The position numbers were made by a program, and so were the translations under genes. DNA of 64,000 nucleotides, taken from contig JAWLGR010000013.1 in the NCBI GenBank assembly GCA_041684965.1, positions 62,001 through 126,000 of the forward strand, in the 5' to 3' direction. How positions within the stretch are numbered: position 1 is the first letter of the stretch; each line of letters starts with the position of its first letter. The notes under the pieces are model-generated. The model was not told the DNA's origin. It did no database searches and saw nothing but the letters and a program-made list of their open reading frames with translations. Below, piece after piece: positions 1 through 9,528 of the stretch. The DNA comes from Mariniphaga sp041684965 (lineage in GTDB: Bacteria; Bacteroidota; Bacteroidia; Bacteroidales; Prolixibacteraceae).

Positions 1-2
1 CA

Positions 3-1322
3 ACAATGTATGTAACCTATTTCAGGTCTGGATTTATTAAACCATTACGGGAAGCAGTCAGGGCATCACAGTTTTATAAGCAAAAAATTTATTCTGATAC
101 AGTAGATTGCCCAAAATGCACAGGATTTTTCAGCCTTAAGATGGATAAAGATTACAACTGGCCTGATGGAAATAATTCTATGTACAGTTACAATGAGAAC
201 CTGGCTTATACTTACTGGTTAACCGGAGATACGGATATGCTGGAATATATGCCCTGGATTGTCAAAGCACAATCCTATTCCGAAGAACCAAGGTGGGGGC
301 CGGAGAATAGAGTTTTTACGGAAAGGCACATAGCGTTTGAGATGCTCGCAAACACAATAGCTTACGAAGTGCTGGGGAAGATTGAGTATTTTAACAGAGC
401 AATGAAAATTCAAAATGATTTAATCTGGCATCAGAATGGAGCGGACGGACAGATTCCCTCAGACAGGTTAAACGGGGCCTTATGGCATTATGGCAGACAA
501 CATGGCGACTGGCCGGCCAATACGTTTGGTGCATCTCCCTGGATGTCGGCAATATTGATTGATGCTTCATTAAGAAACTATGCGGTTACTGGCAGTGAAG
601 CTATTGCTACATTTATTTATAAGTTTGGTGAGTTCTTTATGGAAGCAAGCACCTTAACAAAAACAGCATTTGGAGGGGGGAAGAGATATCCTATGTATAC
701 CTGTTTAATTGATGGTTCATCCGGCCCGAACCTGAATGAAAGTACAGATCCCTATCATGCAGTGGATGTTGGGGTATCATTGGCGTGGGCATATTATTTT
801 TCCCAGGTACTTGGTGAAAATAATGTGAAGATGCAACTTATGGCAAAGGAATTTTATGAAACATATAAATTAGTGGTGAAGTATTTCACCCGACCTGCCG
901 GACCTGCCACAGGCAAAACACAATATCGTGTTACTCCGTGGCGCAGGTATAACTGGGAGCACAGAATTTCGGGCAGTTATCCATGGCTTATATTTGGTAG
1001 ACAGGATGTGGGAACTGGAATCAGAAAGCAAATGGGTCATGTAAATGATGTACTGGAACAAAACTATCCAAATCCGGTTTCAACTTCAACTGCAATTAAA
1101 TTTCATGTATCCGAAAATCAGTTATATAATCTTTCTGTATATGATCTTTCGGGTAACCTGGTAGCCCTCCTTTTAAATGAAGAAAAACCTCCTGGCACAT
1201 ATACCATTTACTGGGACGGAACAAACTCTGCAGGAAAAAAAATCAGCGATGGCATATACTTGTATCAGTTAAAAAGTAATAAAGGCATTTCAAAGACCAG
1301 AAAGTTAATTGTTGGTAACTGA
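3..1322 (+). CDS. Type IX secreted protein, probable helical-toroid enzyme (5' end outside window)
   Basis: The frame is open to the window edge, so the 5' end is missing; the first ATG, at 6, is probably internal. The last ~85 residues form a type A T9SS C-terminal sorting domain: 'NYPNPVSTSTAIKFHV' start, a 'YDLSGNLVALL' strand, a 'GTYTIYWDGTNSAGK' turn, 'ISDGIYLYQLK', and a final basic 'KTRKLIV' segment. This domain directs passage through the outer membrane and surface attachment or release. The preceding ~340 residues are rich in aromatic and helical segments such as 'NENLAYTYWLTGDTDML' and 'HYGRQHGDWP', which suggests an alpha/alpha toroid as in many polysaccharide-active enzymes. I cannot name the family. 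The convergent neighbour ends at 1390. Confidence 0.75.
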   Translation, partial: TMYVTYFRSGFIKPLREAVRASQFYKQKIYSDTVDCPKCTGFFSLKMDKDYNWPDGNNSMYSYNENLAYTYWLTGDTDMLEYMPWIVKAQSYSEEPRWGPENRVFTERHIAFEMLANTIAYEVLGKIEYFNRAMKIQNDLIWHQNGADGQIPSDRLNGALWHYGRQHGDWPANTFGASPWMSAILIDASLRNYAVTGSEAIATFIYKFGEFFMEASTLTKTAFGGGKRYPMYTCLIDGSSGPNLNESTDPYHAVDVGVSLAWAYYFSQVLGENNVKMQLMAKEFYETYKLVVKYFTRPAGPATGKTQYRVTPWRRYNWEHRISGSYPWLIFGRQDVGTGIRKQMGHVNDVLEQNYPNPVSTSTAIKFHVSENQLYNLSVYDLSGNLVALLLNEEKPPGTYTIYWDGTNSAGKKISDGIYLYQLKSNKGISKTRKLIVGN

Positions 1323-1389
1323 TTACCTTGTTCTTTTTGGTGAAAAAATTTCAACTCCAAAAAGCGGATAGCACATCAGGCCCTGGTTG

Positions 1390-2544
1390 TTATTTCTTCA
1401 AAAAATGTTCGAAAAAGTTATAAATGGCTTCATTTGATTCCGGAGTTGGTGCATGGGTAGGGCGGTTGGTCATTGCAACCCTGTTTTTGTATCCCAACAG
1501 TTTATTCACGGCTACGGTATGATTAAGAGGAATCCAGCGCTCAACAGGATCTTCGGAACCTCCTGATACCAGGAATGGCCTTGGTGCCATCAGGGCATGT
1601 AGTTCGTGCAGGTCATAACCATTCTTTACCAATTCAGGATAAAGCCCCTTTGCCGGGTTTTCAGGAGTTATTACCCCACCTTTTCTCCAGGGCTTTTGGT
1701 GGTAACCAATATACCATGGTTCCCAGTAGTTCACATTGGGCCGTGATTCATCGAATACAATTCCGCCATCTGACCATGCAGCACAGGCAAACTTGTCATA
1801 CAGGCAGGATGCAAACATCGACCATTTGCCGCCATAGGAATGACCAGTTATTCCAATTCTGTTTGAATCAACCTCAGGATGGGAAGCCAGAAAATTATAA
1901 GCATTGGCTGCCAGATATGCCAGCATTGATAATGGCTCCACCGTAGCATCATCAGATGTGGGATAATACTGGCCATAAGGGCTGCTGTTTTTAGTGGCAC
2001 CGGTACCAAGTGATAAGGTTACGAAGCCCCGCCTGGCCAGTTGATAGGCAAAATCGAGCAAGCCACCTTTTAAACCTGCTGCTGTTTCAGGTTCATAGAA
2101 CACTGTAATAACCGCTGGTTTTTTTTCGTGCACACCCGGTGTGTCAGGAATGAGCAGATAACCGGTTGTCATTTCTCCCTGGCGCCATTCCAGCCTGATA
2201 TGATGTTGTGTGAAATTATCTCTTTTAACTGTTTCGATTATTTCCATTTTGGGCGATTCTATCAGGGGAGGCCATTGCCCCATCATCTTATGCCACTCAG
2301 CAAGAATTTCTTCTCTTCGCAATGCCCAGTCTTCGGCTGATTTCACAGTCCGTCCATCATAAAACTTTAATGGCGACCGATAGTCACCAAAATTATTTTT
2401 TAATTCTGCAGGAGGGCTAAAGTAAGTTTTAATTTTTTTCCATTGATTACCCGTAACTGAAACTGTTTTTGTGGCAGATACCTGAAGGGAAAACATCAAT
2501 AGGATGAAGGAAAGTGTAATCATTATACAAGCTTTTAAATTCAT
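1390..2544 (-). CDS. Secreted alpha/beta hydrolase (acetyl-xylan esterase / dienelactone hydrolase type)
   Basis: This 384-residue protein starts with a signal peptide (residues 1-24, 'CIMITLSFILLMFSLQVSA'). The nucleophile elbow is G-H-S-Y-G-G with Ser236. A downstream 'GGSEDPVERW' offers the acid and 'RPTHAPTPE' the histidine, giving a full Ser-Asp-His triad. It most resembles large secreted Bacteroidota hydrolases annotated as acetyl xylan esterase or glucuronoyl-esterase-like, which remove ester groups from polysaccharides in the periplasm. The substrate cannot be read from sequence. It is monocistronic: the next gene upstream on the strand, btuG, ends 130 bp away. Confidence 0.8.
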   Translation of the reverse strand: MNLKACIMITLSFILLMFSLQVSATKTVSVTGNQWKKIKTYFSPPAELKNNFGDYRSPLKFYDGRTVKSAEDWALRREEILAEWHKMMGQWPPLIESPKMEIIETVKRDNFTQHHIRLEWRQGEMTTGYLLIPDTPGVHEKKPAVITVFYEPETAAGLKGGLLDFAYQLARRGFVTLSLGTGATKNSSPYGQYYPTSDDATVEPLSMLAYLAANAYNFLASHPEVDSNRIGITGHSYGGKWSMFASCLYDKFACAAWSDGGIVFDESRPNVNYWEPWYIGYHQKPWRKGGVITPENPAKGLYPELVKNGYDLHELHALMAPRPFLVSGGSEDPVERWIPLNHTVAVNKLLGYKNRVAMTNRPTHAPTPESNEAIYNFFEHFLKK

Positions 2545-2676
2545 ATGAGTATAGATTTATTGGTTTAAAATTAATAAAAAATAAACAGAATATTTATAAT
2601 CGTACTTCAATTCTCATTACTACCAATCACTCGTCAACAGATCAATAAACACATCCTAAAATTCTGAATTAAAATT

Positions 2677-3762
2677 TTACTCTACAGTTAGCATCATAAA
2701 CGGTGCAATTCCCGTTTCATATTCTTTTACAAAAGTTCCATCTTCAGAATAGGTTTTGGCAAGCCCATTTCCAGTAACACTTTCTGCAACGAAACAGAAT
2801 ACCTTGTCGCTGTCGAATGCTATACCATTCAATCCTGAAATTCCTTCAATAAGAAAACTGCTGTTAAAACTTTTTGAAGCTATATCAAAAGTAGCTACGG
2901 CACCGGAAAGGTTCCAATTTTCATCATAAGCTGATGTCATTACATAAAGCTTTGAAAAATCGTTGTTCATTGCCAGTATATTTACATACGATGTACTGAC
3001 TCCTTCTAAATCGTAGGTAGCTTCCAGCACATCTGTAGAAGTATTGATATATCCCAAACCAGTTTTTTCAGCAGGACTATTGTAGGTATCCAATAAAGAA
3101 AAATATAAATTATTGTGAATGTCTTTTACGAAATAAGATGAAACAGCAGGTATCTTGATATATGAAATTGCATTATTGCTTAGATCAATAACTGCTATAC
3201 TATCTTTGTAGTTTAACGCTGCATAAAGTTTGTTGTTAACAACTGCCAAGCCTTCAGGGCCACCGTGCAGTGCTATTTTTTCTTCAACTTCATTCGTAGT
3301 TAAATTAATCTTTGCAATGTATGACAGGGTCTCATCTGACCAGATATCTCCACCCCAACAAGAGACATATAAATAATTGTTATTTCCCACACTATAGCGG
3401 GGTTTATTGATATCTATAATTATTGCATTTTCCGTTTGCTTAAACGTTTCACTATCTACCCAAAATAGCTGATCCGAATTATTTCCCAAAAAATAAATTT
3501 TGTTGTTATACTCAATTGCATGTTGAATATTTGAAATAATGTCTACTCCATTTACAGATTTGTAATATTCGTTAATTACCAAATCAGTTTCCTTGTTTAA
3601 TGCTGAGATTGTACTCTTATCCCCTGAGAAACTTCCGTAATTGATGATATAACTACCAGTTGATTGAAATTCTTCTTTTTCCGAAATGTCATCTTTGCCA
3701 CAGGAGGATAATAAAGACAAAGAAAAGGCTAAGAATACTAAGACTGAAAATTTGTTTTCCAT
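2677..3762 (-). CDS. btuG: BtuG-like surface cobalamin-binding lipoprotein (beta-propeller)
   Basis: A lipobox 'LLSSC' (Cys21) predicts a lipoprotein, and a following acidic/polar stretch ('GKDDISEKEE') fits surface export in Bacteroidota. The body has repeating blade-like strands such as 'EGLAVVNNKLYAALNYKDSIAVIDLSNN' (split: 'GLAVVNNKLYAAL', 'SIAVIDLSNNAI') as in YncE/DUF5074 beta-propellers. The gene starts 25 bp after the stop of btuB, and both sit under a cobalamin riboswitch. In Bacteroides, BtuG is a DUF5074 propeller lipoprotein that binds vitamin B12 very tightly and hands it to BtuB. Assignment rests on architecture plus operon context; the protein is divergent enough that cobalamin binding itself is inferred. 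Confidence 0.8.
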   Translation of the reverse strand: MENKFSVLVFLAFSLSLLSSCGKDDISEKEEFQSTGSYIINYGSFSGDKSTISALNKETDLVINEYYKSVNGVDIISNIQHAIEYNNKIYFLGNNSDQLFWVDSETFKQTENAIIIDINKPRYSVGNNNYLYVSCWGGDIWSDETLSYIAKINLTTNEVEEKIALHGGPEGLAVVNNKLYAALNYKDSIAVIDLSNNAISYIKIPAVSSYFVKDIHNNLYFSLLDTYNSPAEKTGLGYINTSTDVLEATYDLEGVSTSYVNILAMNNDFSKLYVMTSAYDENWNLSGAVATFDIASKSFNSSFLIEGISGLNGIAFDSDKVFCFVAESVTGNGLAKTYSEDGTFVKEYETGIAPFMMLTVE

Positions 3763-3787
3763 TTTTTACGATTTATTGATTAAAAAT

Positions 3788-5725
3788 TTATTTAAAATTG
3801 TATGTCATACTTATTCGATAATTTCTTAAGGGCATTGCATAACCATAACTTGACTGATAGCTGGTGTTAAATAAATTATTCAGCATTCCGTTAATCTTTA
3901 GACTGTTGTATTCGCCAATTTCAATCTTATAGCCGGCTGCCAGATTCAGCAGGAAATACGCATCAAGAATATATGCAGCTTCCTCGTTTGTAAACTGTTC
4001 ATCAGTAATGCTTCCATCTATCGTTATTCCAAAGTTTTTGTATGTTGAGGTGGTATAGAAATTTCCACTGTGCCTGGGTACATATTCAAGCTGCCGGTTT
4101 AAAGCGTTGGTATTAATTGTTGATTTTTTGCGTTGAGCCGAAGTAAATGTGTAGTTTATTCCGGAAGTTGTTTTTAAAATCCAAAGATTATATTGAATAT
4201 CTGTCATTGCCTCAAAACCTTTGCTTTCAACATTCTGAACATTTTCGGCATACCAAAAAGAGCCACCGTTTTTCCAGAGAATCCAATCCTCTATTTTCAT
4301 ATAAAAAACATTAACTTTCAAATTCCCTGAATGATTCTCATCACAATAACTCAGTATTGATCCCAATTCATAATTCATCCCTTTTTCAGGATTTAAATCA
4401 ACATTTCCTCCAGGCACCCAAAAACGGTCGTTAAATGTAGGTACCCTGTAACTTCGGGCGACATTGCCGCTAAAATTCAGTACGTATTTTTCTTTTGAAA
4501 GGGCGATGTAGTTTAATCCCACAGAAGGTGTAACGGGCACGTCAAATTCAGTAACAAATCCCTGGCGCAGGTTAACTGTAGCTTTTAATTTATTGTGTAA
4601 CTGGTGAAAAAAGGAAGCATACAGATCCATTCTGTCTTCGTAGTTCAAATTTGCAGAATAGGCATAAACAGTTGGATAAATTCGTGATGCTTTTATTCCA
4701 ATTTTATAGCTGGTATTAAACTTTAAATCATGTTCAACAAAAAATTCTCCAACAAATCGTTGTGTTTGAATGGAATCGTAAGTATTTCCATTGTGCATTG
4801 AGTTATCGTAAACGTAACCTCCACTTAACTGGTATTTAAAATCCTTTTTCTGATTTTTATAATCTGTCCAAATCCGGATATGCTGATCGTCAAGTGTCTC
4901 CCTTAAATTAGGTTGAGTGAGATTCGATTGCATGTTTTGCTGAATGAGTTGCCAATCTTTTTCTACCCATGCCCGAAAAAAGAAAAACTCTTTCTCTGCA
5001 AATTTGTAGTTAATCTCCTGCAGCAATCCCATGTTTTCGATATCTGCATTCTGCTGTTTATCTTCAATTTCAAAAATGTTATTTTCAAAATCGCGATAAT
5101 TTGGATTAGTAAATTTAAAATTGTTGGTTTTATAGTAATAGTAAGCACGCGTGACAAATTCAAGTTTGCCATTCCCAAAAAATAGTTTAGTACCATACAT
5201 TTGCTCACCAAAAGAACCATTTGCAACTCTTACTTCCGCTTTAAACCCTTCTGTCCAATAGTTTTTTAAACCTAAATGTATTGCTCCACCAATACTTCCC
5301 GAACCGTTTACGGAGCTTGAACTTCCAAACTGAATGCTAATATCGTCGAACAAGTATACAGGAACACTACTGACATTTGAATGACCAAGCGTTAAGGAGT
5401 TGATGTTGATTCCACCAAAGTTAATACTGGTATGGTCGGGCGCTGAACCTCGTAATCGAATTGTCGAAAGGCCACCGGCATTTGCTTTAAATGCAACTGG
5501 TGTTGTTCGTAACAGTAACTGTTCTAAACTACCGTCCTGGGCAATACTAAACTGACTTGAAGGGATTTTTTCAATTTTTGCTCCCGATTGGTATTTCCGC
5601 AATTCACCATACGTTACAATTTCATCTAAATGAATGGTATCTAGGACAGACTGCATTTGTTGCGCCACTGCACAAAAACCAAAAGTCAAAATCAGAAAGC
5701 CAACTATAACAAACCTCCTCATCAC
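3788..5725 (-). CDS. btuB: TonB-dependent cobalamin receptor BtuB
   Basis: This 645-residue protein has a signal peptide (to about 'GFCAVA'), a TonB-box-like 'LDEIVTYGEL' near residues 31-40, a plug domain containing 'STIRLRGSAPDHTSINFGG' and 'GSIGGAIHL', then a 22-strand-type barrel ending in 'YRISMTYNFK' with a terminal aromatic residue, as expected for BamA-dependent insertion. It lacks the SusC N-terminal carboxypeptidase-like domain. The leader carries a cobalamin riboswitch (5815-6005), which fixes the substrate as B12 or a related corrinoid with good confidence. It imports corrinoids across the outer membrane using TonB energy, together with the downstream BtuG-like lipoprotein. Confidence 0.9.
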   Translation of the reverse strand: MMRRFVIVGFLILTFGFCAVAQQMQSVLDTIHLDEIVTYGELRKYQSGAKIEKIPSSQFSIAQDGSLEQLLLRTTPVAFKANAGGLSTIRLRGSAPDHTSINFGGININSLTLGHSNVSSVPVYLFDDISIQFGSSSSVNGSGSIGGAIHLGLKNYWTEGFKAEVRVANGSFGEQMYGTKLFFGNGKLEFVTRAYYYYKTNNFKFTNPNYRDFENNIFEIEDKQQNADIENMGLLQEINYKFAEKEFFFFRAWVEKDWQLIQQNMQSNLTQPNLRETLDDQHIRIWTDYKNQKKDFKYQLSGGYVYDNSMHNGNTYDSIQTQRFVGEFFVEHDLKFNTSYKIGIKASRIYPTVYAYSANLNYEDRMDLYASFFHQLHNKLKATVNLRQGFVTEFDVPVTPSVGLNYIALSKEKYVLNFSGNVARSYRVPTFNDRFWVPGGNVDLNPEKGMNYELGSILSYCDENHSGNLKVNVFYMKIEDWILWKNGGSFWYAENVQNVESKGFEAMTDIQYNLWILKTTSGINYTFTSAQRKKSTINTNALNRQLEYVPRHSGNFYTTSTYKNFGITIDGSITDEQFTNEEAAYILDAYFLLNLAAGYKIEIGEYNSLKINGMLNNLFNTSYQSSYGYAMPLRNYRISMTYNFK

Positions 5726-5814
5726 AATAAATTTAAAGGAGCTTTGGATAAATAAGTGAAAAATACGATAATATTTCTCAAGCTTTTACCCCGAAGCTTA
5801 ACAATAAAATGCGA

Positions 5815-6005
5815 ATCTATGGCAGGTCTTCTGACTCATTCCGTTTGTTGATGCCTTCCCAGCCGTCGTCTAACGGTCAGTGGCGTAAAATTCAACAACA
5901 CAAATTGCATAATGCAACTGGAATTTACAGCTGCGGGTACAGCTCCGGATTTTCACCGGATTCCCTATTAAAACTGTTCATGAAAATGAACAGGGTAACC
6001 ATAAT
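5815..6005 (-). promoter_or_regulatory. Cobalamin (AdoCbl-type) riboswitch controlling btuB-btuG
   Basis: Read on the minus strand, the element carries the B12 box AGTCAGAAGACCTGCC (5821-5836), the GGGAA..CCGGTGAAAATCCGG..GCTGT core with 'ACCCGCAGCTGTAA' (about 5926-5966), a conserved CCACTG (5877-5882) and 'GGGAAGGC' (5852-5859). The P1 helix closes with TTATGG (5999-6004) against CCATAG (5817-5822). The btuB start is about 90 nt downstream. In that spacer AAGCTT at 5780-5785 and 5794-5799 can pair, giving a candidate expression-platform hairpin without a U-tract, so control is more likely at translation. A weak -7-like TATCTTCG lies at 6013-6020. Confidence 0.95.
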
Positions 6006-6063
6006 TTCATTGCGAAGATAGTCAGTTTTTTGAAAAGCAGGTGTCATTTTTTGGATTTAATAA

Positions 6064-6279
6064 AGTTGTATTAAAAAGTTAAGTGGGGTAGTCTGTTTTG
6101 GGTTTTGGATTCTGAGAGATTCTCGATCAAGGTTTTCCATTCTGATTTTACCTGCCTGACTGAACATCCGGCTGTCAGATTTGATTTATTTTTGTTATTG
6201 AGTGCATCGAACACTTTTTTCGTCCTGCTGATGAATTCATAAACTTGAAAATCTGATTTCGCAAAGTGGTATTTTTGTT
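6064..6279 (-). pseudogene. Possible gene relic: open frame without a start codon
   Basis: On the minus strand a frame stays open for about 70 codons with protein-like composition, including 'QVYEFISRTKKVFDAL', 'GCSVRQVKSEWKTLIENL' and a C-terminal 'NRLPHLTF'. It begins directly after a stop codon and has no ATG; a GTG in the middle would give only about 43 residues. It might be the 3' remnant of a decayed gene or a chance frame. I recognise no family. The surrounding stretch 6022-6463 otherwise shows nothing convincing. Confidence 0.2.
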
Positions 6280-6463
6280 ATTATGAAACAGCCCTGGAAT
6301 AATGCAGAAAAAACTTCCCCTTATGCAGCAGATTCTGTCTGGGTATTGTTATACAATAACACTGAAATTTATTAATCAAATCGATGGTTTTTCTAGTGTC
6401 TTTACTGACAATAACCAGGAGAATATATTTTTCAAAAGAAATGACAGCAGGGTTAAGGCAAAC

Positions 6464-6802
6464 TCAATTTTTATTAAAGCATCCGGCACAAAGCCTGATT
6501 TCAGGTTTCAGCTTTAAACGTTCAAAAGGAATGGATTTATGGCATTTAATGCAATAACCAAATTTATCATCGTTTACAGTTTGCGCTATTTTTTGCAACT
6601 GGTCCAGCCGGTTCTTTAAATTGCGCATGCTGGCTTCCACAATACTTTTATTGTTAATGGCATCCATACGCGAAATACGTCCTATTGCATCATCGGGCGA
6701 TACAGGGGCAGTAAATTCCTTTAATTCATCAATCTTACGGGTTAGCTTTTTAATTTCCGTGTGAATGGTTTCTACAATTTGTTTTTGCTCTTCTGGTGTC
6801 AT
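6464..6802 (-). CDS. DksA/TraR-type C4 zinc finger protein
   Basis: The 112-residue protein has an N-terminal coiled-coil region (residues 1-80, 'EEQKQIVETIHTEIKKL' and 'MRNLKNRLDQLQKIAQ') followed by a C4 zinc finger CIKC-x17-CAGC near the C-terminus. This layout matches DksA/TraR proteins, which bind the RNA polymerase secondary channel and modulate transcription. The tip acidic residues of true DksA (DxxDxA) are not clear here; 'SPDDAIGRISRMDAI' might substitute. It is a member of the general family rather than a proven DksA. It stands alone, with weak-coding DNA on both sides. Confidence 0.85.
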   Translation of the reverse strand: MTPEEQKQIVETIHTEIKKLTRKIDELKEFTAPVSPDDAIGRISRMDAINNKSIVEASMRNLKNRLDQLQKIAQTVNDDKFGYCIKCHKSIPFERLKLKPEIRLCAGCFNKN

Positions 6803-6842
6803 TCGTTACTCCCTTAATTAATGAAAAAGCTATTCTGCGCTT

Positions 6843-7064
6843 TTACTTATTTCTGATTAACGAAAAAGTAAGGCTATAATTACCTGTTGGAATTGTTTTT
6901 TTGATTTGATTGATGATACCTTGTGGGGTTTCATTTTTCCTGAAAAGTACAATCTTTCTCTCATCACTACTAATTTGCCTTAATGTGTGTAATCCTTTAC
7001 GTAATATCATTTCCTGAAAGCCTCGGCAGTTGTCCAGTGTTCTGTCATCACCATCTCTGAACAA
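6843..7064 (-). CDS. Short unrecognised frame, possibly a relic
   Basis: The frame codes 73 residues beginning 'MFRDGDDRTLDNCRGFQEM' and ending 'GNYSLTFSLIRNK'. I recognise no domain, and there is no signal peptide or membrane segment. It lies 40 bp upstream of the zinc finger gene on the same strand. The rest of 6803-7344 holds no convincing gene. It may be the tail of a decayed gene or a chance frame. Confidence 0.2.
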   Translation of the reverse strand: MFRDGDDRTLDNCRGFQEMILRKGLHTLRQISSDERKIVLFRKNETPQGIINQIKKTIPTGNYSLTFSLIRNK

Positions 7065-7344
7065 TAAGCTATGCAGTTATTCAACTTTTTTAAAATTTAT
7101 TTGGAAACAACAGAAAAGCACGTTAGGGCTTACTGTCAGATGTCACCCGGACCAGAATCATGGTGGAGTAATCCCTCAATGAATTGTTACACTGTTTTTC
7201 ATTGCAGCAAAGTTAACACGAGAGGACGGTTCCCGAAATCAAATCATTACTTTCAGGTAAAATTCGCTGCAATCCGCATGAAGTTTAACATTGAAACAGT
7301 TTTAATCAGTATAGGGTGTGCATTGTTTACATGCATGTTTCATT

Positions 7345-9372
7345 TTACTTGATAATGATTTCAAAATTTGAATAGCTGAAATTATCAGCAGTGTTACGGT
7401 GACAATCATTTTGCAAAGGTTCGATTTTTAAAAATTCCGATTGAATGGGGATTCTGATGGGGTTCTCTTTCGTCGGTGTTCTGTTAAGCCGGATTTGAGC
7501 AGAAAGAACTGCTCTTCCTGTATTAAATAAGTGTTGTTTTATTCCTACCACAGTAATATCGGGATTATTCCTGTTGTTTACCGGAACAGTAGGATGCCAG
7601 GTTGCTATATCCAGCGAATCGAATGCTGATGGGGGTTGTATCCAGATTGAAAAAGTCTCACCTGTTTCAGGTTTGCCGTTACCATTACCTGTACCTTCAG
7701 AAATTAAACCCGAAGAGACCGGTTGTTTCCACTTACCCCATTCATATTTAAATAACTGGAGATTTTCTGATTTTCCATCCATAATTTTTATTTCTGAGTA
7801 GTCAAGTTGGGTGGCGTGTTCTAAGATATTTACGTGGATTATTTGTTCCCGATCCTGAACTACTCCATCTATGACCGGGGTTATTTTCAGGTATCCGGTA
7901 TTTTTATAATCAGAGTAAAAAGTTCCTTTACAAATTAACAACGATTCAACTCTTTTTTTACTTCTTGCAGGAATTGTAACTTGCGTTTCCCCTTTTATGA
8001 TTTGTAAGATTTCATTATTATCTGTTGCTACTACAAAATCTACTATTTGAGGTGATGTTGATAAATTTATCAAGTCAAAAGAGAGCGAGGTTTCAATATT
8101 ATCCTTAAGGTAAATAGTCTCGTTGATCGTATCAGTTAAAATAAAAACCGGTGGTTGAAGTCCGTTTCCAATTATTCCGATCTCTTCGCCAACTCCTCCG
8201 GTTGAAGCTAATGTAAGCCGGCCAATCGAATCAGCTTTAATCTCATCTATTGAGAAAGTGTTGTTCTTATATGAATATCGGGAAAGCGTGTAATATTCAT
8301 CGGGTGTGTAAGTGGCAGGAGTTGTTACTGAAATGTTAAACGGACTGAGACTATTGCCCCAGGGAAGTCTTTTCCTGGTGTAAATACCTAATCCGTTTCT
8401 GGTGACATTATTAAGGTATATCCAGCCGTTTCCGGTTTTTGAACTTGAAACATTATATCCCCAAATTTCAAAATCGGGGTAAAGATTAATGTGCGAGAAG
8501 CATGTATTGTGTTGTTTCGGAAGTTGGAAATTTTTCATGTGAAAGTCAAACTGCAAATCAATTCTTGCTGCATGATGTTTGCAATAATCTGCGAGATAAA
8601 AATAGTTTTCAAAACCGGCTCCGTTATATACAGAGCTTAACTGCTCAGTATAATAACGCAGATAATCCTCTGTATTCGTAGAGTGCCGGAATGGTAAGCC
8701 TCTTAAATTTCTCCATAATTGTTTTACGTCAATAGTTGTCATATATGAAGGCTCTCCAACATCAAAATAGGTTGGTGAATGGCAGAACTCGGAAGCACTG
8801 CTAAATAAATGTGGATTTGTTGCTGCCAGCCAAATTGCAATCTGGCCTCCCATCGAAAGCCCGGAAATTGCCCTGTATTGCGGTCCCTTTTTTGTATTGT
8901 ACCGTGAATCTACAACGTCAAATAGCTCTCGTATATAGGCAGAAAAATTATAGAAATCTCCATTCCAGTTCTCTGCCTGTGAGGGAAAATAAACACCGCA
9001 CCCTTGCAGCCCTTCAATTTTCCCATCAACACAAACAATTATTACTTTTCGTTCATATACAAAATTTTCGAAATCGGCATTATTGGGATATTCATAATCT
9101 GGATTAGAGTCGTTGCTCATAACAACAGGGGCGGTTAATCCATGCGCTGCGTAACTGTATGTACCACTTTTTTCAAAACTTCCGCCACACCCATGGAAAT
9201 AATAGATTACCGGGTACCGTACAGCACTGTCTTTGGCATCGTAATCAGGAGGTGTGAAAACCCTGAAAAAACGGGTAGTTCCAAACGTTTTACTGTAGTG
9301 GCTGTCGTCTTTAAATGAAAAGACTGAAACAGAAATGAACATTAAAAGAAAGATTGATACGGTTGTTTTCAT
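7345..9372 (-). CDS. Large secreted esterase (esterase D/feruloyl-esterase-like) with C-terminal beta domains
   Basis: This 675-residue protein has a signal peptide (1-19). Residues ~35-300 form an esterase-D-type alpha/beta hydrolase: oxyanion-hole motif 'YYFHGCGG' (58-64), nucleophile elbow G-L-S-M-G-G with Ser173, and a likely late histidine in 'CFSHINLYPDFEIWGYNVSS' (split at the His). The remaining ~370 residues look like two or three all-beta modules ('NIETSLSFDLINLSTSPQI'), probably Ig-like. There is no T9SS sorting domain and no lipobox, so the protein is probably periplasmic. Such enzymes hydrolyse acyl or feruloyl esters on polysaccharides; the substrate here is unknown. The gene is divergent from hisF. 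Confidence 0.8.
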   Translation of the reverse strand: MKTTVSIFLLMFISVSVFSFKDDSHYSKTFGTTRFFRVFTPPDYDAKDSAVRYPVIYYFHGCGGSFEKSGTYSYAAHGLTAPVVMSNDSNPDYEYPNNADFENFVYERKVIIVCVDGKIEGLQGCGVYFPSQAENWNGDFYNFSAYIRELFDVVDSRYNTKKGPQYRAISGLSMGGQIAIWLAATNPHLFSSASEFCHSPTYFDVGEPSYMTTIDVKQLWRNLRGLPFRHSTNTEDYLRYYTEQLSSVYNGAGFENYFYLADYCKHHAARIDLQFDFHMKNFQLPKQHNTCFSHINLYPDFEIWGYNVSSSKTGNGWIYLNNVTRNGLGIYTRKRLPWGNSLSPFNISVTTPATYTPDEYYTLSRYSYKNNTFSIDEIKADSIGRLTLASTGGVGEEIGIIGNGLQPPVFILTDTINETIYLKDNIETSLSFDLINLSTSPQIVDFVVATDNNEILQIIKGETQVTIPARSKKRVESLLICKGTFYSDYKNTGYLKITPVIDGVVQDREQIIHVNILEHATQLDYSEIKIMDGKSENLQLFKYEWGKWKQPVSSGLISEGTGNGNGKPETGETFSIWIQPPSAFDSLDIATWHPTVPVNNRNNPDITVVGIKQHLFNTGRAVLSAQIRLNRTPTKENPIRIPIQSEFLKIEPLQNDCHRNTADNFSYSNFEIIIK

Positions 9373-9528
9373 TTTTTATTGGCTAAAATTTCCAGGTAAA
9401 TATTCACTTTTTTATAAATTAAACAATGACATCTCTGGCCATTTTTACAAATCAACAGAAGGATTATTCGAAAAAACTCACCATTTTTACGACACGTTTA
9501 AGTATAAATCAGAATAAATTGTTTCAAT

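Noticed and set aside
1333..1364. Hairpin between the first two convergent genes (CTTTTTGG/CCAAAAAG)
   Set aside because: No T-run follows on either strand, so it is not supported as a terminator.
6302..6517. Plus-strand 71-codon frame next to the zinc finger gene
   Set aside because: It overlaps the zinc finger gene's 3' end in antisense; no supporting motif.
7071..7352. Plus-strand frame of 93 codons upstream of the esterase gene end
   Set aside because: No ribosome-binding site, no recognisable domain, and amino-acid content rich in Cys, Trp and His as in random frames.
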